A DNA stretch of 64,000 bases from NCBI RefSeq assembly GCF_002252675.1, contig NZ_NQKY01000010.1, positions 1 through 64,000 of the forward strand. Reading direction: 5' to 3'. Below are positions 31,638 to 41,666 of the stretch, one piece after another. The translations under genes were made by a program, and so were the position numbers. The notes beneath the pieces were generated by a model. That model saw nothing but the letters and a program-made list of their open reading frames with translations, was not told where the DNA came from and did no database searches. The DNA is from Synechococcus sp. BO 8801. GTDB lineage: Bacteria > Cyanobacteriota > Cyanobacteriia > PCC-6307 > Cyanobiaceae. Within the stretch, counting starts at the first letter, position 1. Every line of letters begins with the position of its first letter.

Positions 31638-33047
31638 CTATGCAGCCAGATTGCGGAAGCGGGTGAACTGCGGTTCGAACAGCAATTTCACGGTGCCAAC
31701 AGGGCCGTTGCGGTGCTTGGTGACGATGACTTCGGTGATGCCGCGGTCGGCGGTTTCGGGGTTGTAGTACTCGTCGCGGTAGATCATCAGCACCAGATCG
31801 GCGTCCTGCTCGATCGAGCCCGATTCCCGCAGGTCGCTGAGCATGGGGCGTTTGTTGGTGCGGGACTCGACACCCCGGCTGAGCTGGGAGAGGGCGATGA
31901 CGGGCACATGCAGTTCACGGGCCATGCCCTTGAGGCCCCGGGTGATGCGGGAGAGTTCCTGGACACGGTTGTCGGGGGTGCTGCCCTCCATCAGCTGCAG
32001 GTAATCGATCACGATCAGGCCGAGTTCCTTGCCGGTTTCGGCCATCAGGCGCCGGCAGAGGGAGCGCATCTCGAGCACGCCGGAATTGGGCTTGTCGTCG
32101 ATGAACAGGGGCAGCTGGCCGAGGCTGTTGATGCCCTGGCCGAGCAGGGGCCACTCCTCCTGCTGCAGGCGGCCGGTGCGCAGGCGGCCGCTCTCGATGC
32201 CCACCTCCATCGACAGCAGGCGGTAGGTGAGCTGTTCCTTGCTCATCTCCAGACTGAACACGCACACCGGCAGCTGGTGCAGCTGGGCGACGTTCTTGGC
32301 GATGTTGAGCACGATCGAGGTCTTGCCCATGGCGGGCCGTCCGGCGACGATGATCAGGTCGCTGCGCTGCAGGCCTTGGGTGATGGCGTCCAGGTCGTAG
32401 AAGTTGACCGGGATGCCGGCGACGGCGGTGCCGAGGGAACGGCTCTCGATCTCGTTGAAGGTGCTGGTGAGGATCTCCGCGGTGGGGGTGAGGCCGGCGG
32501 TGGGCTTCTCCTGGCTGATGGCGAAGATCTTCTGCTCGGCCTCATCCAGCACCTGCTCCATCGGCAGGCTCTGGTCGAAGCCGAGGCGGATCACCTCGTT
32601 GGCGGAGCGGATCAGCTGGCGCCGCAGGTGCTTGTCCATCACCAGGCGCGCCACCTGGTCGATGGAGGCGGTGGAGAGGGTGCGCTCCACCAGCTCGACC
32701 AGCCGGGAGCTGCCGCCCACCTTCTCCAGCTGGCCCGTGTCGGCGAGCCAGGCGGCCATGGCCGTGAGGTCGGTGGGCTTGCCCTGGCTGTGCAGCATCA
32801 GGGCGGTGCGATAGATCTCGCGGTGGGCGCCGAGATAGAAGGCCTCGGGGCGCAGCACGTCGGCGACGCGGCCGATGGCGTCGGGATCGAGAAGGATGCC
32901 GCCCAGAACCGACTCTTCAGCCTCCAGGTTCTGGGGCGGGACGGAATCGGGCAGGGCCTCGAAGCCGGCCTGCTCGTCGCGCCGGGACGCCTGCCTCGGA
33001 CCGTCGGGCCGGGGTGGCTCGGAACCAGCCAGGGGCACGCTCACCAT
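31638..33047 (-). CDS. dnaB: Replicative DNA helicase DnaB (no intein)
   Basis: A 469-residue RecA-fold hexameric helicase driving the replication fork. The N-terminal primase-interaction domain (PPQNLEAEESVLGGILLDPDAIGRVADVL) precedes Walker A GRPAMGKTS and Walker B LIVIDYLQLM, followed by SRGVESR and the arginine-finger region. Cyanobacterial dnaB genes often hold inteins at the P-loop; here GRPAMGKT is uninterrupted. It follows rplI on the same strand with a 118-base gap, a common bacterial order. Confidence 0.97.
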   Translation of the reverse strand: MVSVPLAGSEPPRPDGPRQASRRDEQAGFEALPDSVPPQNLEAEESVLGGILLDPDAIGRVADVLRPEAFYLGAHREIYRTALMLHSQGKPTDLTAMAAWLADTGQLEKVGGSSRLVELVERTLSTASIDQVARLVMDKHLRRQLIRSANEVIRLGFDQSLPMEQVLDEAEQKIFAISQEKPTAGLTPTAEILTSTFNEIESRSLGTAVAGIPVNFYDLDAITQGLQRSDLIIVAGRPAMGKTSIVLNIAKNVAQLHQLPVCVFSLEMSKEQLTYRLLSMEVGIESGRLRTGRLQQEEWPLLGQGINSLGQLPLFIDDKPNSGVLEMRSLCRRLMAETGKELGLIVIDYLQLMEGSTPDNRVQELSRITRGLKGMARELHVPVIALSQLSRGVESRTNKRPMLSDLRESGSIEQDADLVLMIYRDEYYNPETADRGITEVIVTKHRNGPVGTVKLLFEPQFTRFRNLAA

Positions 33048-33165
33048 GGACGGGACTCCAGAACGCGGCTCACGGAACGCAAAGCCGGATCGGTCAGGAT
33101 CGGGCGCGGGTGAGGAGAATCACTCTGGCGCCCGGAGCGGAAAGAATCGGTTCGCTGCTGGCCGA

Positions 33166-33627
33166 TCAGTAGCTGACCACTTCCAGGTTGACGTCGGCGA
33201 CGACCTCGGGGTGCAGCTTGACCTGCACCTTGTAGGAGCCGGTGCGGTGGATCTCGGGAACGGTGATGGCGCGGCGGTCGACCTCTTTCTTGGTGGCCGC
33301 CTCGATGGCCTCGGCCACGTCACCGTTGGTGACGGTGCCGAAGAGGACGTCGTCGCCGCCGGTCTGCTTCTTGACGGTGAAGCGGCCGATGGTGTCGAGG
33401 GCGGTGCGGAAGGCGACCGCCTCGGCCTTCAGGGCCGCCTGGCGCTCCGCCTCCTTGGCCCGGCGGTGCTCCACCTGGCGCAGCACAGCGGCGGTGACGG
33501 CCAGGGCCTTGCCGGTGGGCAGGAGGTAGTTACGGGCGTAGCCGGGAGCGACATCCACCAGATCCCCGTCTTTGCCCAGGGAAAGGATGTCCTCGCTCAG
33601 GACCACCTGCACACGCTTCTTGACCAT
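33166..33627 (-). CDS. rplI: Large ribosomal subunit protein bL9
   Basis: A 153-residue protein. [41 protein letters not shown] is the N-terminal L9 signature, the long connecting helix ([21 protein letters not shown]) follows and the C-terminal domain ends with [18 protein letters not shown]. Full length, ATG start. It precedes dnaB. Confidence 0.97.
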   Translation of the reverse strand: MVKKRVQVVLSEDILSLGKDGDLVDVAPGYARNYLLPTGKALAVTAAVLRQVEHRRAKEAERQAALKAEAVAFRTALDTIGRFTVKKQTGGDDVLFGTVTNGDVAEAIEAATKKEVDRRAITVPEIHRTGSYKVQVKLHPEVVADVNLEVVSY

Positions 33628-33669
33628 GACAACGCCCCGGCTGAGCCATCTGAAATCCGATCGGCAAGC

Positions 33670-34686
33670 CTACGACATGGAGCTGGTGGGGGCCGCGGCG
33701 CGGGGCAGGCGGACCCGGGTGGCCAGGCCCAGGGCCCGCATCAGGCGGATGTGCTGCCAGGTGAGGTCGAACTGGCGGGGGCCGAAGCCGTGGCGGGCCG
33801 AATGGGGGTAGGCGTGGTGGTTGTTGTGCCAGCCCTCACCGAAGGTCAGCGCCGCCACCCAGGGGTTGTTCTTCGACTTGTCGCCGCTGTCGTGGACGGA
33901 CTCGCCCCACATGTGGGTGGCCGAGTTCACCAGCCAGGTGCACTGGTAGACGATCACCAGGCGCAGGGGGATGCCCCACAGCACCAGGGCCCAGCCGCCG
34001 GCACCGGTGACGCTGCCGATCCAGAAGAGCAGCAGGCCCAGGGGCACCTGGAGCAGCAGGAAGCTGTGGTTCAGCCAGCGGTAGTAGGGATCGGTGGCCA
34101 GGTCGCCCGTGAGCCGGGGCACGGCGGCCATGGCGGGAATCTCCTCGAACATCCAGGCCATGTGGGACCACCAGAAGCCCTTGTTGCTGTCGTGGTGATC
34201 CGCTTCCGTATCGGAAAACTTGTGGTGGTGGCGGTGCAGGCCCACCCAGTCGATGGGGCCGTGCTGGCAGCTGAGGGCGCCGCAGGTGGCGAAGAAGCGC
34301 TCCAGCCACTGGGGAACGCGGAAGGAGCGGTGGCTGAGCAGGCGGTGGTAGCCGATCGTGACGCCCAGGCAGGCGGTGACCCAGTACATCACCAGCAGGG
34401 CACCGACGGCCTCCAGGCTCCAGAAGCGGGGCAGCAGGGCCACCACCGCCAGGATGTGGATCAGGACCATGAAGCTGATCGTGCCCCAGCGGGTGCCCTT
34501 GGGGGAGACGCCCCGGGGTTCGCCGCGGCGTGGTTCGTGCAGGGCCCGGGCCCTGACGAGGGAATCGCTTCCCTGGTTGATGGTGGCGGGGCGGCGGGTG
34601 TGGCGGGCTTTGGTGCCGGCATCGCGGCGGTCGCCGGATGGGGCGCCTGGCTGGATGCCGGGGCGGGAGAGGGGGGTGACGGCCAT
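33670..34686 (-). CDS. desC: Acyl-lipid delta-9-type fatty acid desaturase (DesC-like), copy 1
   Basis: A 338-residue membrane desaturase introducing the first double bond into lipid-bound acyl chains. The three His boxes are HRLLSH, HRHHH and HNNHH (FGEGWHNNHHAYPHSARHG near the C-terminus). The first 60 residues are Arg/Pro/Ala-rich and not conserved-looking, so the real start may be later than ATG 34686, though a GGAG lies 11 bases before it. A second homologue at 35568-36548 shares most motifs. It is divergent from the 34743 gene. Confidence 0.92.
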   Translation of the reverse strand: MAVTPLSRPGIQPGAPSGDRRDAGTKARHTRRPATINQGSDSLVRARALHEPRRGEPRGVSPKGTRWGTISFMVLIHILAVVALLPRFWSLEAVGALLVMYWVTACLGVTIGYHRLLSHRSFRVPQWLERFFATCGALSCQHGPIDWVGLHRHHHKFSDTEADHHDSNKGFWWSHMAWMFEEIPAMAAVPRLTGDLATDPYYRWLNHSFLLLQVPLGLLLFWIGSVTGAGGWALVLWGIPLRLVIVYQCTWLVNSATHMWGESVHDSGDKSKNNPWVAALTFGEGWHNNHHAYPHSARHGFGPRQFDLTWQHIRLMRALGLATRVRLPRAAAPTSSMS

Positions 34687-34742
34687 GAAGGACCGGGCTC
34701 CTGATGAGTGACTAAGATGGTAGCAATACGAATCCTGATCGA

Positions 34743-35558
34743 GTGGGGTATCGAGACGAACTCGTATCTGGTCGCGTCGCCTTCGCCCACCTGATCCGCG
34801 TCTGGCACGAGCGCAACGGCTGGTCCCACCGGGTTCTGCCGATGCTGGCCGAGGCCCTCGATCTGGGTCGGGTGCACAACTCCCAGCTCTCGATGCTGCG
34901 CAACGGCAAGCTGGCCTCCCCCGGTCCGGAGGTGTTCCTGGCCCTGGGGGGCGTCAACCTGTGGCTCGATGCCCAGGCCCCCGGGGGCCGGTTGGAGCCG
35001 CTGGCGGCGCGCACCCTGCTGGCGGCCCACCCCGAACTCATGGAGGCCCTCTGCAGCTCGGCCCTGCCGGTGCGCGACGAGCAGCAGCGGGTGCTGGGGC
35101 CCGGGGCCCTGCTCGAGGTGTTCGTGGGCTTCCGCCAGCCGCCGGCCAGCTTCGATCTGCGTATCAGTGAGGCGGAGGCCGCCGGGCTCAGCGGGGCCCT
35201 GGCCCAGCTGCTCACTGCCGGGCGGCCCTGGCGGGACTGTCGCGACCGGCTGATGGCGGCCTATCCGGTGGCCAAGCGCCAGCGGCGGGAACGCTTCGCC
35301 GAGGTGATCGCCGGCCAGCGCGACTACACGGCGGTGGAACTGGACGCCGAGTTGCCCGAGCTGCGCCGCACCCTGGCGGCCCTGGGGGCGGCGGGGGAGG
35401 AGGAGCTGGGCCCGGACCGCTTCCTGGAGCTGCTGCGCCAGCGGGCCCGCCGGCTCCAGGGGGAGGGCGCCGCCCAGGCCCCGGACGACCTGGCGGCTGC
35501 CATCCGCCGCGAGATCGGCGCGGCGATTCCGGCCACGGCGGACCCGGCCGAGCTCTGA
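34743..35558 (+). CDS. Conserved picocyanobacterial hypothetical protein
   Basis: A 271-residue soluble protein starting with GTG at 34743. The N-terminal 70 residues (VAFAHLIRVWHERNGWSHRVLPMLAEALDLGRVHNSQLSMLRNGKL) have the look of a Cro/C1-type helix-turn-helix, ending with 'NSQLSMLRNGKL'. The rest is helical, with charged Leu/Arg/Glu segments. I do not recognise a named family. It sits between two desaturase genes and is convergent with the second, nine bases apart, so it could be a regulator of membrane-lipid genes (inference from context only). Confidence 0.75.
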   Translation: MGYRDELVSGRVAFAHLIRVWHERNGWSHRVLPMLAEALDLGRVHNSQLSMLRNGKLASPGPEVFLALGGVNLWLDAQAPGGRLEPLAARTLLAAHPELMEALCSSALPVRDEQQRVLGPGALLEVFVGFRQPPASFDLRISEAEAAGLSGALAQLLTAGRPWRDCRDRLMAAYPVAKRQRRERFAEVIAGQRDYTAVELDAELPELRRTLAALGAAGEEELGPDRFLELLRQRARRLQGEGAAQAPDDLAAAIRREIGAAIPATADPAEL

Positions 35559-35567
35559 CTCAGGGAT

Positions 35568-36548
35568 TCAGGCGGCCGCGTCGGCGCGCCGGCCGAAGAC
35601 CGGGGCGATGCGCACCTTCCTGGCCAGGCCGAGGGCCCGCAGGGCGCGGATGTGCTGCCAGGTGATGTCGAACTCGAACCAGCGCAGCCCGTGGCGGGCC
35701 GAGTGGGGGTAGGCGTGGTGGTTGTTGTGCCAGCCCTCGCCGAAGGTGAGGATCGCCACCCACCAGCAGTTGCGGGAGCGGTCGGGGCAGTCGAAGTTGC
35801 GGTAGCCGAAGGCGTGGGTGGCGGAGTTCACCAGCCAGGTGACGTGATAAACGAGCACCAGGCGCAGGGGGATGCCCCAGAGCACCAGTCCCAGGCCGCC
35901 GCCATGGACGCCCGCCCAGTTGCCGTACCAGTAGAGGGCGGCGCCCAGGGGCAGCTGCAGCAGCAGGAACCAGCGGTCCAGCCAGCGGTAGAAGGGATCC
36001 TTCTCCATGTCGCCGGTGAAGCGGTGGATCTCGGTGAGGGCCGGGATCTTGTGCAGCATCCACTCGCTGTGGGCCCACCAGAGGCCGCGGGCGGCGTCGT
36101 GGTGGTCGTTGGGCTGGTCGGAGAAGAGGTGGTGGTGCCGGTGCAGGCCCACCCATTCGATCGGTCCGCTCTGGCAGGCCAGGGTGCCCATCAGCACCAG
36201 CAGCCGTTCCACCCAGCGGGGCGCCTCGAAGCCCCGGTGCGCCACCAGCCGGTGCAGCCCGAGGGTCACCCCCAGCACCGTGGCCCAGTAGAGGACCGCC
36301 AGCACGATCACCCCTTGCAGACTCCAGAAACGTGGCAGCAGGGCGAAGACGGCCCCCACGTGGATGGCGAGCATGAAACCGGTGGTGCCGGTCTTGAACT
36401 TGCGCTGGTTCGCCGGCAGGGGCGGCCGGGGCAATTCCATGGCCGCCAGCAGCTGGGCCTTCTTGCGGGAATGGCTGGCGTCCTGCAGGGGCACGCGCAC
36501 GGTCCGGGCGCTCTGGCCTGATCGGGAGGCTTCGGATCGTGCGACCAA
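35568..36548 (-). CDS. Acyl-lipid delta-9-type fatty acid desaturase (DesC-like), copy 2
   Basis: Up to 326 residues. The His boxes HRLVAH, HRHHH and HNNHH match copy 1, with the same WGIPLRLV.VY..TWLVNSATH and FGEGWHNNHHAYPHSARHG blocks. The divergence is moderate, suggesting an older paralogue, perhaps with different positional or lipid preference. The first in-frame start is at 36548; a better-supported start may be ATG 36440 (MELPRPPLPANQRKFKTGTTGFML), since the upstream 36 residues look like a leader. It is divergent from the MGL-like gene. Confidence 0.9.
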   Translation of the reverse strand: MVARSEASRSGQSARTVRVPLQDASHSRKKAQLLAAMELPRPPLPANQRKFKTGTTGFMLAIHVGAVFALLPRFWSLQGVIVLAVLYWATVLGVTLGLHRLVAHRGFEAPRWVERLLVLMGTLACQSGPIEWVGLHRHHHLFSDQPNDHHDAARGLWWAHSEWMLHKIPALTEIHRFTGDMEKDPFYRWLDRWFLLLQLPLGAALYWYGNWAGVHGGGLGLVLWGIPLRLVLVYHVTWLVNSATHAFGYRNFDCPDRSRNCWWVAILTFGEGWHNNHHAYPHSARHGLRWFEFDITWQHIRALRALGLARKVRIAPVFGRRADAAA

Positions 36549-36622
36549 GCGGTTCTCCGGGGAAAGGGCGGGTGTGGTCTGGGGCTCGGCCTCCCATCCT
36601 GACCCACGGCAGCGATGGCAGA

Positions 36623-37954
36623 GTGACCCCTGCTGGCCCCAGGGCTTTGGAGCAGGTCTGTCCCGGCCCCGCTGACACGGCTGCCCATGACACGGTCGCC
36701 GCTGACACGGCTGCCACTGACACGGCTGCCGCTGACACCGTCGCCGCCGCCCTTGGGCGGCTGGCCCCGGTGGCCGCCGCCCGCACCGCCGCCGTGCGGC
36801 CCCGCCTGGCGCGGGTGCTGGACGCCTTTGCCGCCGAACGCCTGGGGGTGCATCACTTCGCCTCGGTCAGCGGCTACGGCCACGGCGACCTGGGTCGGGA
36901 GGTGCTGGATCGGGTCTTTGCGCGGGTGCTGCAGGCCGAAGCCGCCGCCGTGCGGCTCCAGTTCGTCAGCGGCACCCACGCCATCACCGCCGCCCTGTTC
37001 GGGGTGCTGCGCCCCGGGGACCGGCTGCTGGCGCTCACCGGCCGCCCCTACGACACCCTCGAGGAGGTGATCGGGCTGCGGGGCTCGGGCCAGGGGTCCC
37101 TCGCCGAGTTCGGCATCACCTACGACGAGCTGCCCCTGACGGCCGACGGCCTGGTGGACGAGGCTGGCCTGGAGGACGCCCTGGCCCCGGAGACGCGGAT
37201 GGTGCTGATCCAGCGCAGCTGCGGTTACAGCTGGCGCCCCTCCCTGCCCGTGGCCACCATCGGGCGCCTCTGTGAACGGGTCAAGGCGCTGCGGCCGGAC
37301 TGCGTCTGCTTCGTCGACAACTGCTACGGGGAGCTGGTGCAGGACCTGGAACCCACCGCGGTGGGCGCCGACCTGATCGCCGGCTCCCTGATCAAGAACC
37401 TCGGCGGCACCATCGCCCCAACAGGGGGCTATGTGGCCGGCCGCCGGGAGCTGGTGGAGATGGCCTGCTGCCGCCTCACCGCCCCGGGCATCGGCAGCGA
37501 GGGGGGCACCGGCTTCGACCAGTACCGCCTGCTGTTCCAGGGGCTGTTCCTGGCCCCCCAGATGGTGGCCGAAGCCCTGATCGGCGCCGATCTGGTGGCC
37601 GAGGTGTTCGCCGGCCTGGGCTATGCGGTGAACCCCGCCGCCGGTGCCGAGCGCAGCGACGTGATCCAGGCGGTGCGGCTCGGCCACCCCGACCGGCTGA
37701 TCGCCGTCTGCCGGGCGTTCCAGGGGTGCTCCCCGGTGGGGGCCTACCTGGATCCGGTGCCGGCCCCCATGCCCGGCTACGCCAGCGATCTGGTGATGGC
37801 GGGCGGCACGTTCATCGATGGCAGCACCAGCGAGTTCTCCGCCGACGCCCCCCTGAGGGAGCCCTGGGTGCTCTATGCCCAGGGCGGCACCCACCACGGC
37901 CATGTGGCCCTGGCCCTCGAGCGGGCCCTGGCGGCCCTGGCCCAGGCAGACTGA
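36623..37954 (+). CDS. Methionine gamma-lyase-like PLP enzyme ('aluminium resistance' family)
   Basis: About 443 residues of the PF06838-type, PLP-dependent family. The PLP-lysine block is GADLIAGSLIKNLGGTIAPTGGYVAG; FVSGTHAITAALFGVLRPGD and FVDNCYGELV are further signatures. The physiological reaction is not well defined (annotated as aluminium resistance or methionine gamma-lyase). The start is uncertain: the frame is open from GTG 36539, and GTG 36623 is chosen. Both choices place a 5 x 15-bp tandem repeat in the N-terminus (ADTAA-type pentapeptides), which is unusual; the conserved part begins near residue 60 (RPRLARVLDAFAAERL). A gcvH gene follows 27 bases later. Confidence 0.88.
   Translation: MTPAGPRALEQVCPGPADTAAHDTVAADTAATDTAAADTVAAALGRLAPVAAARTAAVRPRLARVLDAFAAERLGVHHFASVSGYGHGDLGREVLDRVFARVLQAEAAAVRLQFVSGTHAITAALFGVLRPGDRLLALTGRPYDTLEEVIGLRGSGQGSLAEFGITYDELPLTADGLVDEAGLEDALAPETRMVLIQRSCGYSWRPSLPVATIGRLCERVKALRPDCVCFVDNCYGELVQDLEPTAVGADLIAGSLIKNLGGTIAPTGGYVAGRRELVEMACCRLTAPGIGSEGGTGFDQYRLLFQGLFLAPQMVAEALIGADLVAEVFAGLGYAVNPAAGAERSDVIQAVRLGHPDRLIAVCRAFQGCSPVGAYLDPVPAPMPGYASDLVMAGGTFIDGSTSEFSADAPLREPWVLYAQGGTHHGHVALALERALAALAQAD
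36671..36745 (+). repeat. Five 15-bp tandem repeats inside the MGL-like gene
   Basis: Units of the type GCTGACACGGCTGCC: copies start at 36671, 36686, 36701, 36716 and 36731, with one to four differences each. They are in frame and encode ADTAA-like pentapeptides. Length variation between strains would keep the frame. Confidence 0.9.
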
Positions 37955-37981
37955 GGCCTGCTCCTCCGCATCGCACCGGCC

Positions 37982-38371
37982 TTGGCGCACACCTTCCCCG
38001 ACGACTGCCGCTACTCCGAGAGCCACGAATACGTGCGCCCCGAGGGTGACCTGGTGCGGCTCGGGATCAGTTCCTTCGCCGTCGATCAGCTGGGGGACAT
38101 CGTCTTCGTCGAGCTGCCGGCGCTGGGGGCCGCCCTCGCGAAGGGGACCAGTTTCGGCAGCGTCGAATCGGTCAAGGCGGTGGAAGATCTGATGGCCCCC
38201 GTGAGCGGCACGGTGGAGGCCCGCAACGAGGCGGTCCTGGCCAGCCCCGAGGAGCTTCAGAACGATCCCTACGGGGAGGGCTGGCTGCTGCTGGTGCGGC
38301 TGGGGGCCCCCGGCGAGCTCGACGAACTGATGGATGCCGCCACCTACGGGGCCAAGGTGCAGGCGGGCTGA
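37982..38371 (+). CDS. gcvH: Glycine cleavage system H protein
   Basis: A 129-residue lipoyl carrier shuttling the aminomethyl intermediate between GcvP, GcvT and the L protein. The lipoylation lysine is in [11 protein letters not shown] (K67) and YSESHEYVR is the family opening. It starts with TTG at 37982 (MAHTFPDD). It lies immediately upstream of gcvP (38-base gap), forming a gcvH-gcvP operon for photorespiratory glycine decarboxylation in this phototroph. Confidence 0.96.
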   Translation: MAHTFPDDCRYSESHEYVRPEGDLVRLGISSFAVDQLGDIVFVELPALGAALAKGTSFGSVESVKAVEDLMAPVSGTVEARNEAVLASPEELQNDPYGEGWLLLVRLGAPGELDELMDAATYGAKVQAG

Positions 38372-38409
38372 TTGTCCTTAGGATCCCGCCACCTCCAGCC
38401 CGAACGCCC

Positions 38410-41346
38410 GTGTCCGCCTCCTTCCTGGTCCGGCATCTGGGTCCGGATTCCGAGGATCAGCTACGGATGCTGGCGGAGCTCGGCCTCGGTTCCCTTGATC
38501 AGCTGGCGGCCGAGGTCGTTCCCGCCGACATCCTGCTGACGGCGGAGGAGGCCGCGGTCGGCCTGCCGCTCCCCTGCCCGGAGGCCCAGGCCCTGAAGGA
38601 GCTGGGGGTGCTCGCCTCCCGCAACCAGGTGCTGCGCAGCCTCATCGGCCTCGGCTACCACGGCACGGCGACGCCGGCCCTGATCCAGCGCCATGTGCTG
38701 GAAAACCCCTGCTGGTACACCGCGTATACCCCTTATCAGGCGGAGATCGCCCAGGGGCGCCTGGAGGCCCTGCTCAACTTCCAGACCCTGGTCAGCGAGC
38801 TGACGGGTCTGCCGATCGCCAACGCCTCCCTGCTGGATGAGGCCACCGCCGCCGCCGAGGCGATGGCGATGGCGGCGGCGGTCACGACGCGCCGCGGCGC
38901 CCGCCGCTTCCTGGTCGACCGGGCCGTCCTGCCCCAGACCCTTGCCGTGCTCCATACCCGGGCCGAGCCCCTGGGGATCGTCATCGAGACGTTCGACGCC
39001 GAAGCCGCCGCCACCGGCCCCGACGCGGTGCTGGGCGAAGACGTCTTCGGCCTGCTGCTGCAGCTGCCGGGCGTCGAGGGCCGGCTCTGGGATCCCGCTC
39101 CGCTGCTGGCGGCGGCCCGCTCCGGCGCCGTGATCAGCACGGTGGCCGTGGATCCCCTGGCCCAGGCGCTGCTGGCCCCGGTGGGTGAGCTGGGTGCCGA
39201 CATCGCCGTCGGCAGCCTGCAGCGCTACGGGGTGCCGATGGGGTTCGGGGGGCCCCACGCCGCCTTCTTCGCCACCCGGGAGGACTTCAAGCGCCAGATC
39301 CCCGGCCGCCTGGTGGGCCAGTCGAAGGATGCGGAGGGGAACCCGGCCCTGCGCCTGGCCCTCCAGACCCGGGAGCAGCACATCCGGCGCGACAAGGCCA
39401 CCAGCAACATCTGCACCGCCCAGGTGCTGCTCGCCGTGATGGCGAGCTTCTATGCGGTTCACCACGGCCCCGATGGCCTCGAGGCCATCGCCCGTCGGCT
39501 TCTGGTGCTGCGCCAGGGCCTGGTGCTGGCCCTGGACGCCCTGGGCCTGCCCGCCGATCCCGGGGCCGGCTTCGACACCGTCGTGGTGCGCACCAGCGCG
39601 GCCCCCGCCCTGCGCCAGCGGGCCGTGGCCGCCGACTTCAACCTGCGCTGCGGCGTCCGCGGCGACGACGGCCAGGATGCCCTGGCCATCAGCCTCGATG
39701 AACTCTCCACGGCCGAGGAGCTGGCCGCCCTGCTCACCGCCCTGGCGCCGGATGCCGCCGCGGCGGCGGCGGCCCAGGCGGCCCTGCGGGCCGGCCTGTC
39801 CACCCTGGAGGCCCGGCCCCTGGCGGAGCTGCTCGACGGCGTGCCCCTGCGCCAGCGCCCCTGGCTGCGTCAGGAGGTGTTCCACCGCTATCGCAGCGAG
39901 ACCGAACTGCTGCGCTACATCCAGCGCCTGGTGAGCAAGGACCTGTCGCTCGTCCACGGGATGATCCCCCTGGGCAGCTGCACCATGAAGCTGAATGCCG
40001 CCGCCGAGCTGGCGCCGGTGAGCTGGCCGGCCTTCGGCCAGATCCACCCCTTCGCCCCCGCCGACCAGACCGCCGGCTACGCCGCCCTGGTGGCGGATCT
40101 GGAGGCCTGGCTGGGGGCGATCACCGGTTTCGCCGGGGTGTCCCTGCAGCCGAACGCCGGCTCCCAGGGCGAGTACGCCGGCCTGATGGTGATCCGGGCC
40201 TGGCACCGCAGCCGGGGCGAGGGCCATCGCCAGGTGTGCCTGATCCCCACCAGCGCCCACGGCACCAATCCGGCCAGTGCCGTGATGGCGGGGATGCGGG
40301 TGGTGGCGGTGGCCTGCGACGCCCAGGGCAACATCGACATCGCCGACCTGGAGGCCAAGGCCGTCGCCCACGCCGCCGACCTGGCGGCCCTGATGGTCAC
40401 CTACCCCTCCACCCACGGAGTCTTCGAGACCGGCATCCGCCGCATCTGCCAGGTGGTCCATGACCACGGCGGCCAGGTGTACCTGGACGGCGCCAACCTC
40501 AATGCCCAGGTGGGCCTCTGCAAGCCCGGCTTCTACGGCGCCGACGTCTGCCACCTCAACCTCCACAAGACCTTCTGCATCCCCCACGGCGGCGGTGGCC
40601 CCGGGGTGGGGCCGATCGGCGTGGCGGCCCACCTGGTGCCGTTCCTGCCCTCCCACCCCCTGGCTGCAGGGGCGGCGGATGAGGCCATCGGGCCAGTGTC
40701 GGCGGCACCCCTGGGCAGTGCCGGCATCCTGCCGATCAGCTGGATGTACATCCGCATGATGGGCGGCGCGGGTCTGCGCACCGCCAGCCAGGTGGCCCTG
40801 CTGGCGGCCAACCTGATCGCCGAGCGTCTCGAGCCCCACTTCCCGGTGCTCTACCGGGGCCGGGGCGGCCGGGTGGCCCACGAATGCATCCTCGACCTGC
40901 GGCCCCTCAAGCGCAGCTGCGGCCTGGAGGTGGACGATCTGGCCAAGCGGCTGATGGACTACGGCTTCCATGCCCCCACCGTCAGCTGGCCCGTGGCCGG
41001 CACGGTGATGGTGGAGCCCACCGAGAGCGAGTCGCTGCCGGAGATCGACCGCTTCTGCGCGGCCATGGAGGGGATCCGCCGCGAGGCCTGGGCGATCGAG
41101 ACCGGCGCCGCCGACCCCCTGGACAACCCGCTCAAAATGGCGCCCCACACCCTGGCGGCGGTCACCGCCGATGACTGGGATCGGGCCTACAGCCGCAGTG
41201 AGGCGGCCTTCCCCGCCGGGGAGAGCCAGCGGCAGGCCAAGTTCTGGCCGGCCGTCGCCCGCATCGACAACGCCTTCGGCGATCGGAACCTCGTCTGCAC
41301 CTGTCCGAGCGTCGAGGAAGTGGCAATCCCCGAACTGGCCGCCTGA
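38410..41346 (+). CDS. gcvP: Glycine dehydrogenase (decarboxylating), P protein
   Basis: A 978-residue homodimer-type P protein. The N- and C-terminal PLP-fold halves are both present; the PLP lysine is in [28 protein letters not shown]-like [15 protein letters not shown] and [13 protein letters not shown] are characteristic. It decarboxylates glycine and passes the aminomethyl group to GcvH. It starts with GTG at 38410 ([17 protein letters not shown]). A strong hairpin follows at 41373-41401. Confidence 0.98.
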   Translation: MSASFLVRHLGPDSEDQLRMLAELGLGSLDQLAAEVVPADILLTAEEAAVGLPLPCPEAQALKELGVLASRNQVLRSLIGLGYHGTATPALIQRHVLENPCWYTAYTPYQAEIAQGRLEALLNFQTLVSELTGLPIANASLLDEATAAAEAMAMAAAVTTRRGARRFLVDRAVLPQTLAVLHTRAEPLGIVIETFDAEAAATGPDAVLGEDVFGLLLQLPGVEGRLWDPAPLLAAARSGAVISTVAVDPLAQALLAPVGELGADIAVGSLQRYGVPMGFGGPHAAFFATREDFKRQIPGRLVGQSKDAEGNPALRLALQTREQHIRRDKATSNICTAQVLLAVMASFYAVHHGPDGLEAIARRLLVLRQGLVLALDALGLPADPGAGFDTVVVRTSAAPALRQRAVAADFNLRCGVRGDDGQDALAISLDELSTAEELAALLTALAPDAAAAAAAQAALRAGLSTLEARPLAELLDGVPLRQRPWLRQEVFHRYRSETELLRYIQRLVSKDLSLVHGMIPLGSCTMKLNAAAELAPVSWPAFGQIHPFAPADQTAGYAALVADLEAWLGAITGFAGVSLQPNAGSQGEYAGLMVIRAWHRSRGEGHRQVCLIPTSAHGTNPASAVMAGMRVVAVACDAQGNIDIADLEAKAVAHAADLAALMVTYPSTHGVFETGIRRICQVVHDHGGQVYLDGANLNAQVGLCKPGFYGADVCHLNLHKTFCIPHGGGGPGVGPIGVAAHLVPFLPSHPLAAGAADEAIGPVSAAPLGSAGILPISWMYIRMMGGAGLRTASQVALLAANLIAERLEPHFPVLYRGRGGRVAHECILDLRPLKRSCGLEVDDLAKRLMDYGFHAPTVSWPVAGTVMVEPTESESLPEIDRFCAAMEGIRREAWAIETGAADPLDNPLKMAPHTLAAVTADDWDRAYSRSEAAFPAGESQRQAKFWPAVARIDNAFGDRNLVCTCPSVEEVAIPELAA

Positions 41347-41372
41347 GTGTTCCGGCGGTACCTTTTCTGCCC

Positions 41373-41401
41373 GGGATGGCGCATCATTGCTGTGCCATCC
41401 C
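41373..41401 (+). terminator. Hairpin after gcvP
   Basis: GGGATGGC (41373-41380) and GCCATCCC (41394-41401) are a perfect 8-bp stem with a 13-base loop, 27 bases after the gcvP stop. No T-tract follows, so termination may be weak. The ATG at 41376 lies in the left arm, which argues against that ATG as the start of the next small frame. Confidence 0.5.
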
Positions 41402-41432
41402 CCTGCGGCGATGGCAACCGCCTTTCATTGTC

Positions 41433-41666
41433 ATGGGGTTCATGAACGGCAACGACAGTTCAGGCGGTGAGCCGGGCACGGGGATCCTTTCCCCGGATCT
41501 GCCGGAAGCCAGCCAGCGGGTGGACGGCACCAACGTGGTGCGGGTGTCCTTCGGGGTGCGCCGGGCCCGGCGCAGCCGGCCCGAGCGGCCCGACCACTGG
41601 GCCACCCTCGTCCTGCCCTTCCAGGCGGGCGGCGGCGGGTCGCCCACGCCGCCCCACGCGGCCTAG
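41433..41666 (+). CDS. Small hypothetical protein
   Basis: A 77-residue frame from ATG 41433 (MGFMNGNDSSGG...); another ATG lies at 41442 and an upstream one at 41376 inside the gcvP hairpin. The middle part VDGTNVVRVSFGVRRARRSRPERPDHWATLVLPF is basic and looks protein-like, while the ends are low complexity. No family recognised; it may be spurious. Confidence 0.45.
   Translation: MGFMNGNDSSGGEPGTGILSPDLPEASQRVDGTNVVRVSFGVRRARRSRPERPDHWATLVLPFQAGGGGSPTPPHAA

Noticed and set aside
31638-33047. Intein in dnaB
   Set aside because: The P-loop GRPAMGKT and the region to the C-terminus are uninterrupted and the length is normal.
38461-41148. 895-codon minus-strand frame over gcvP
   Set aside because: Antisense shadow of a clear glycine decarboxylase.
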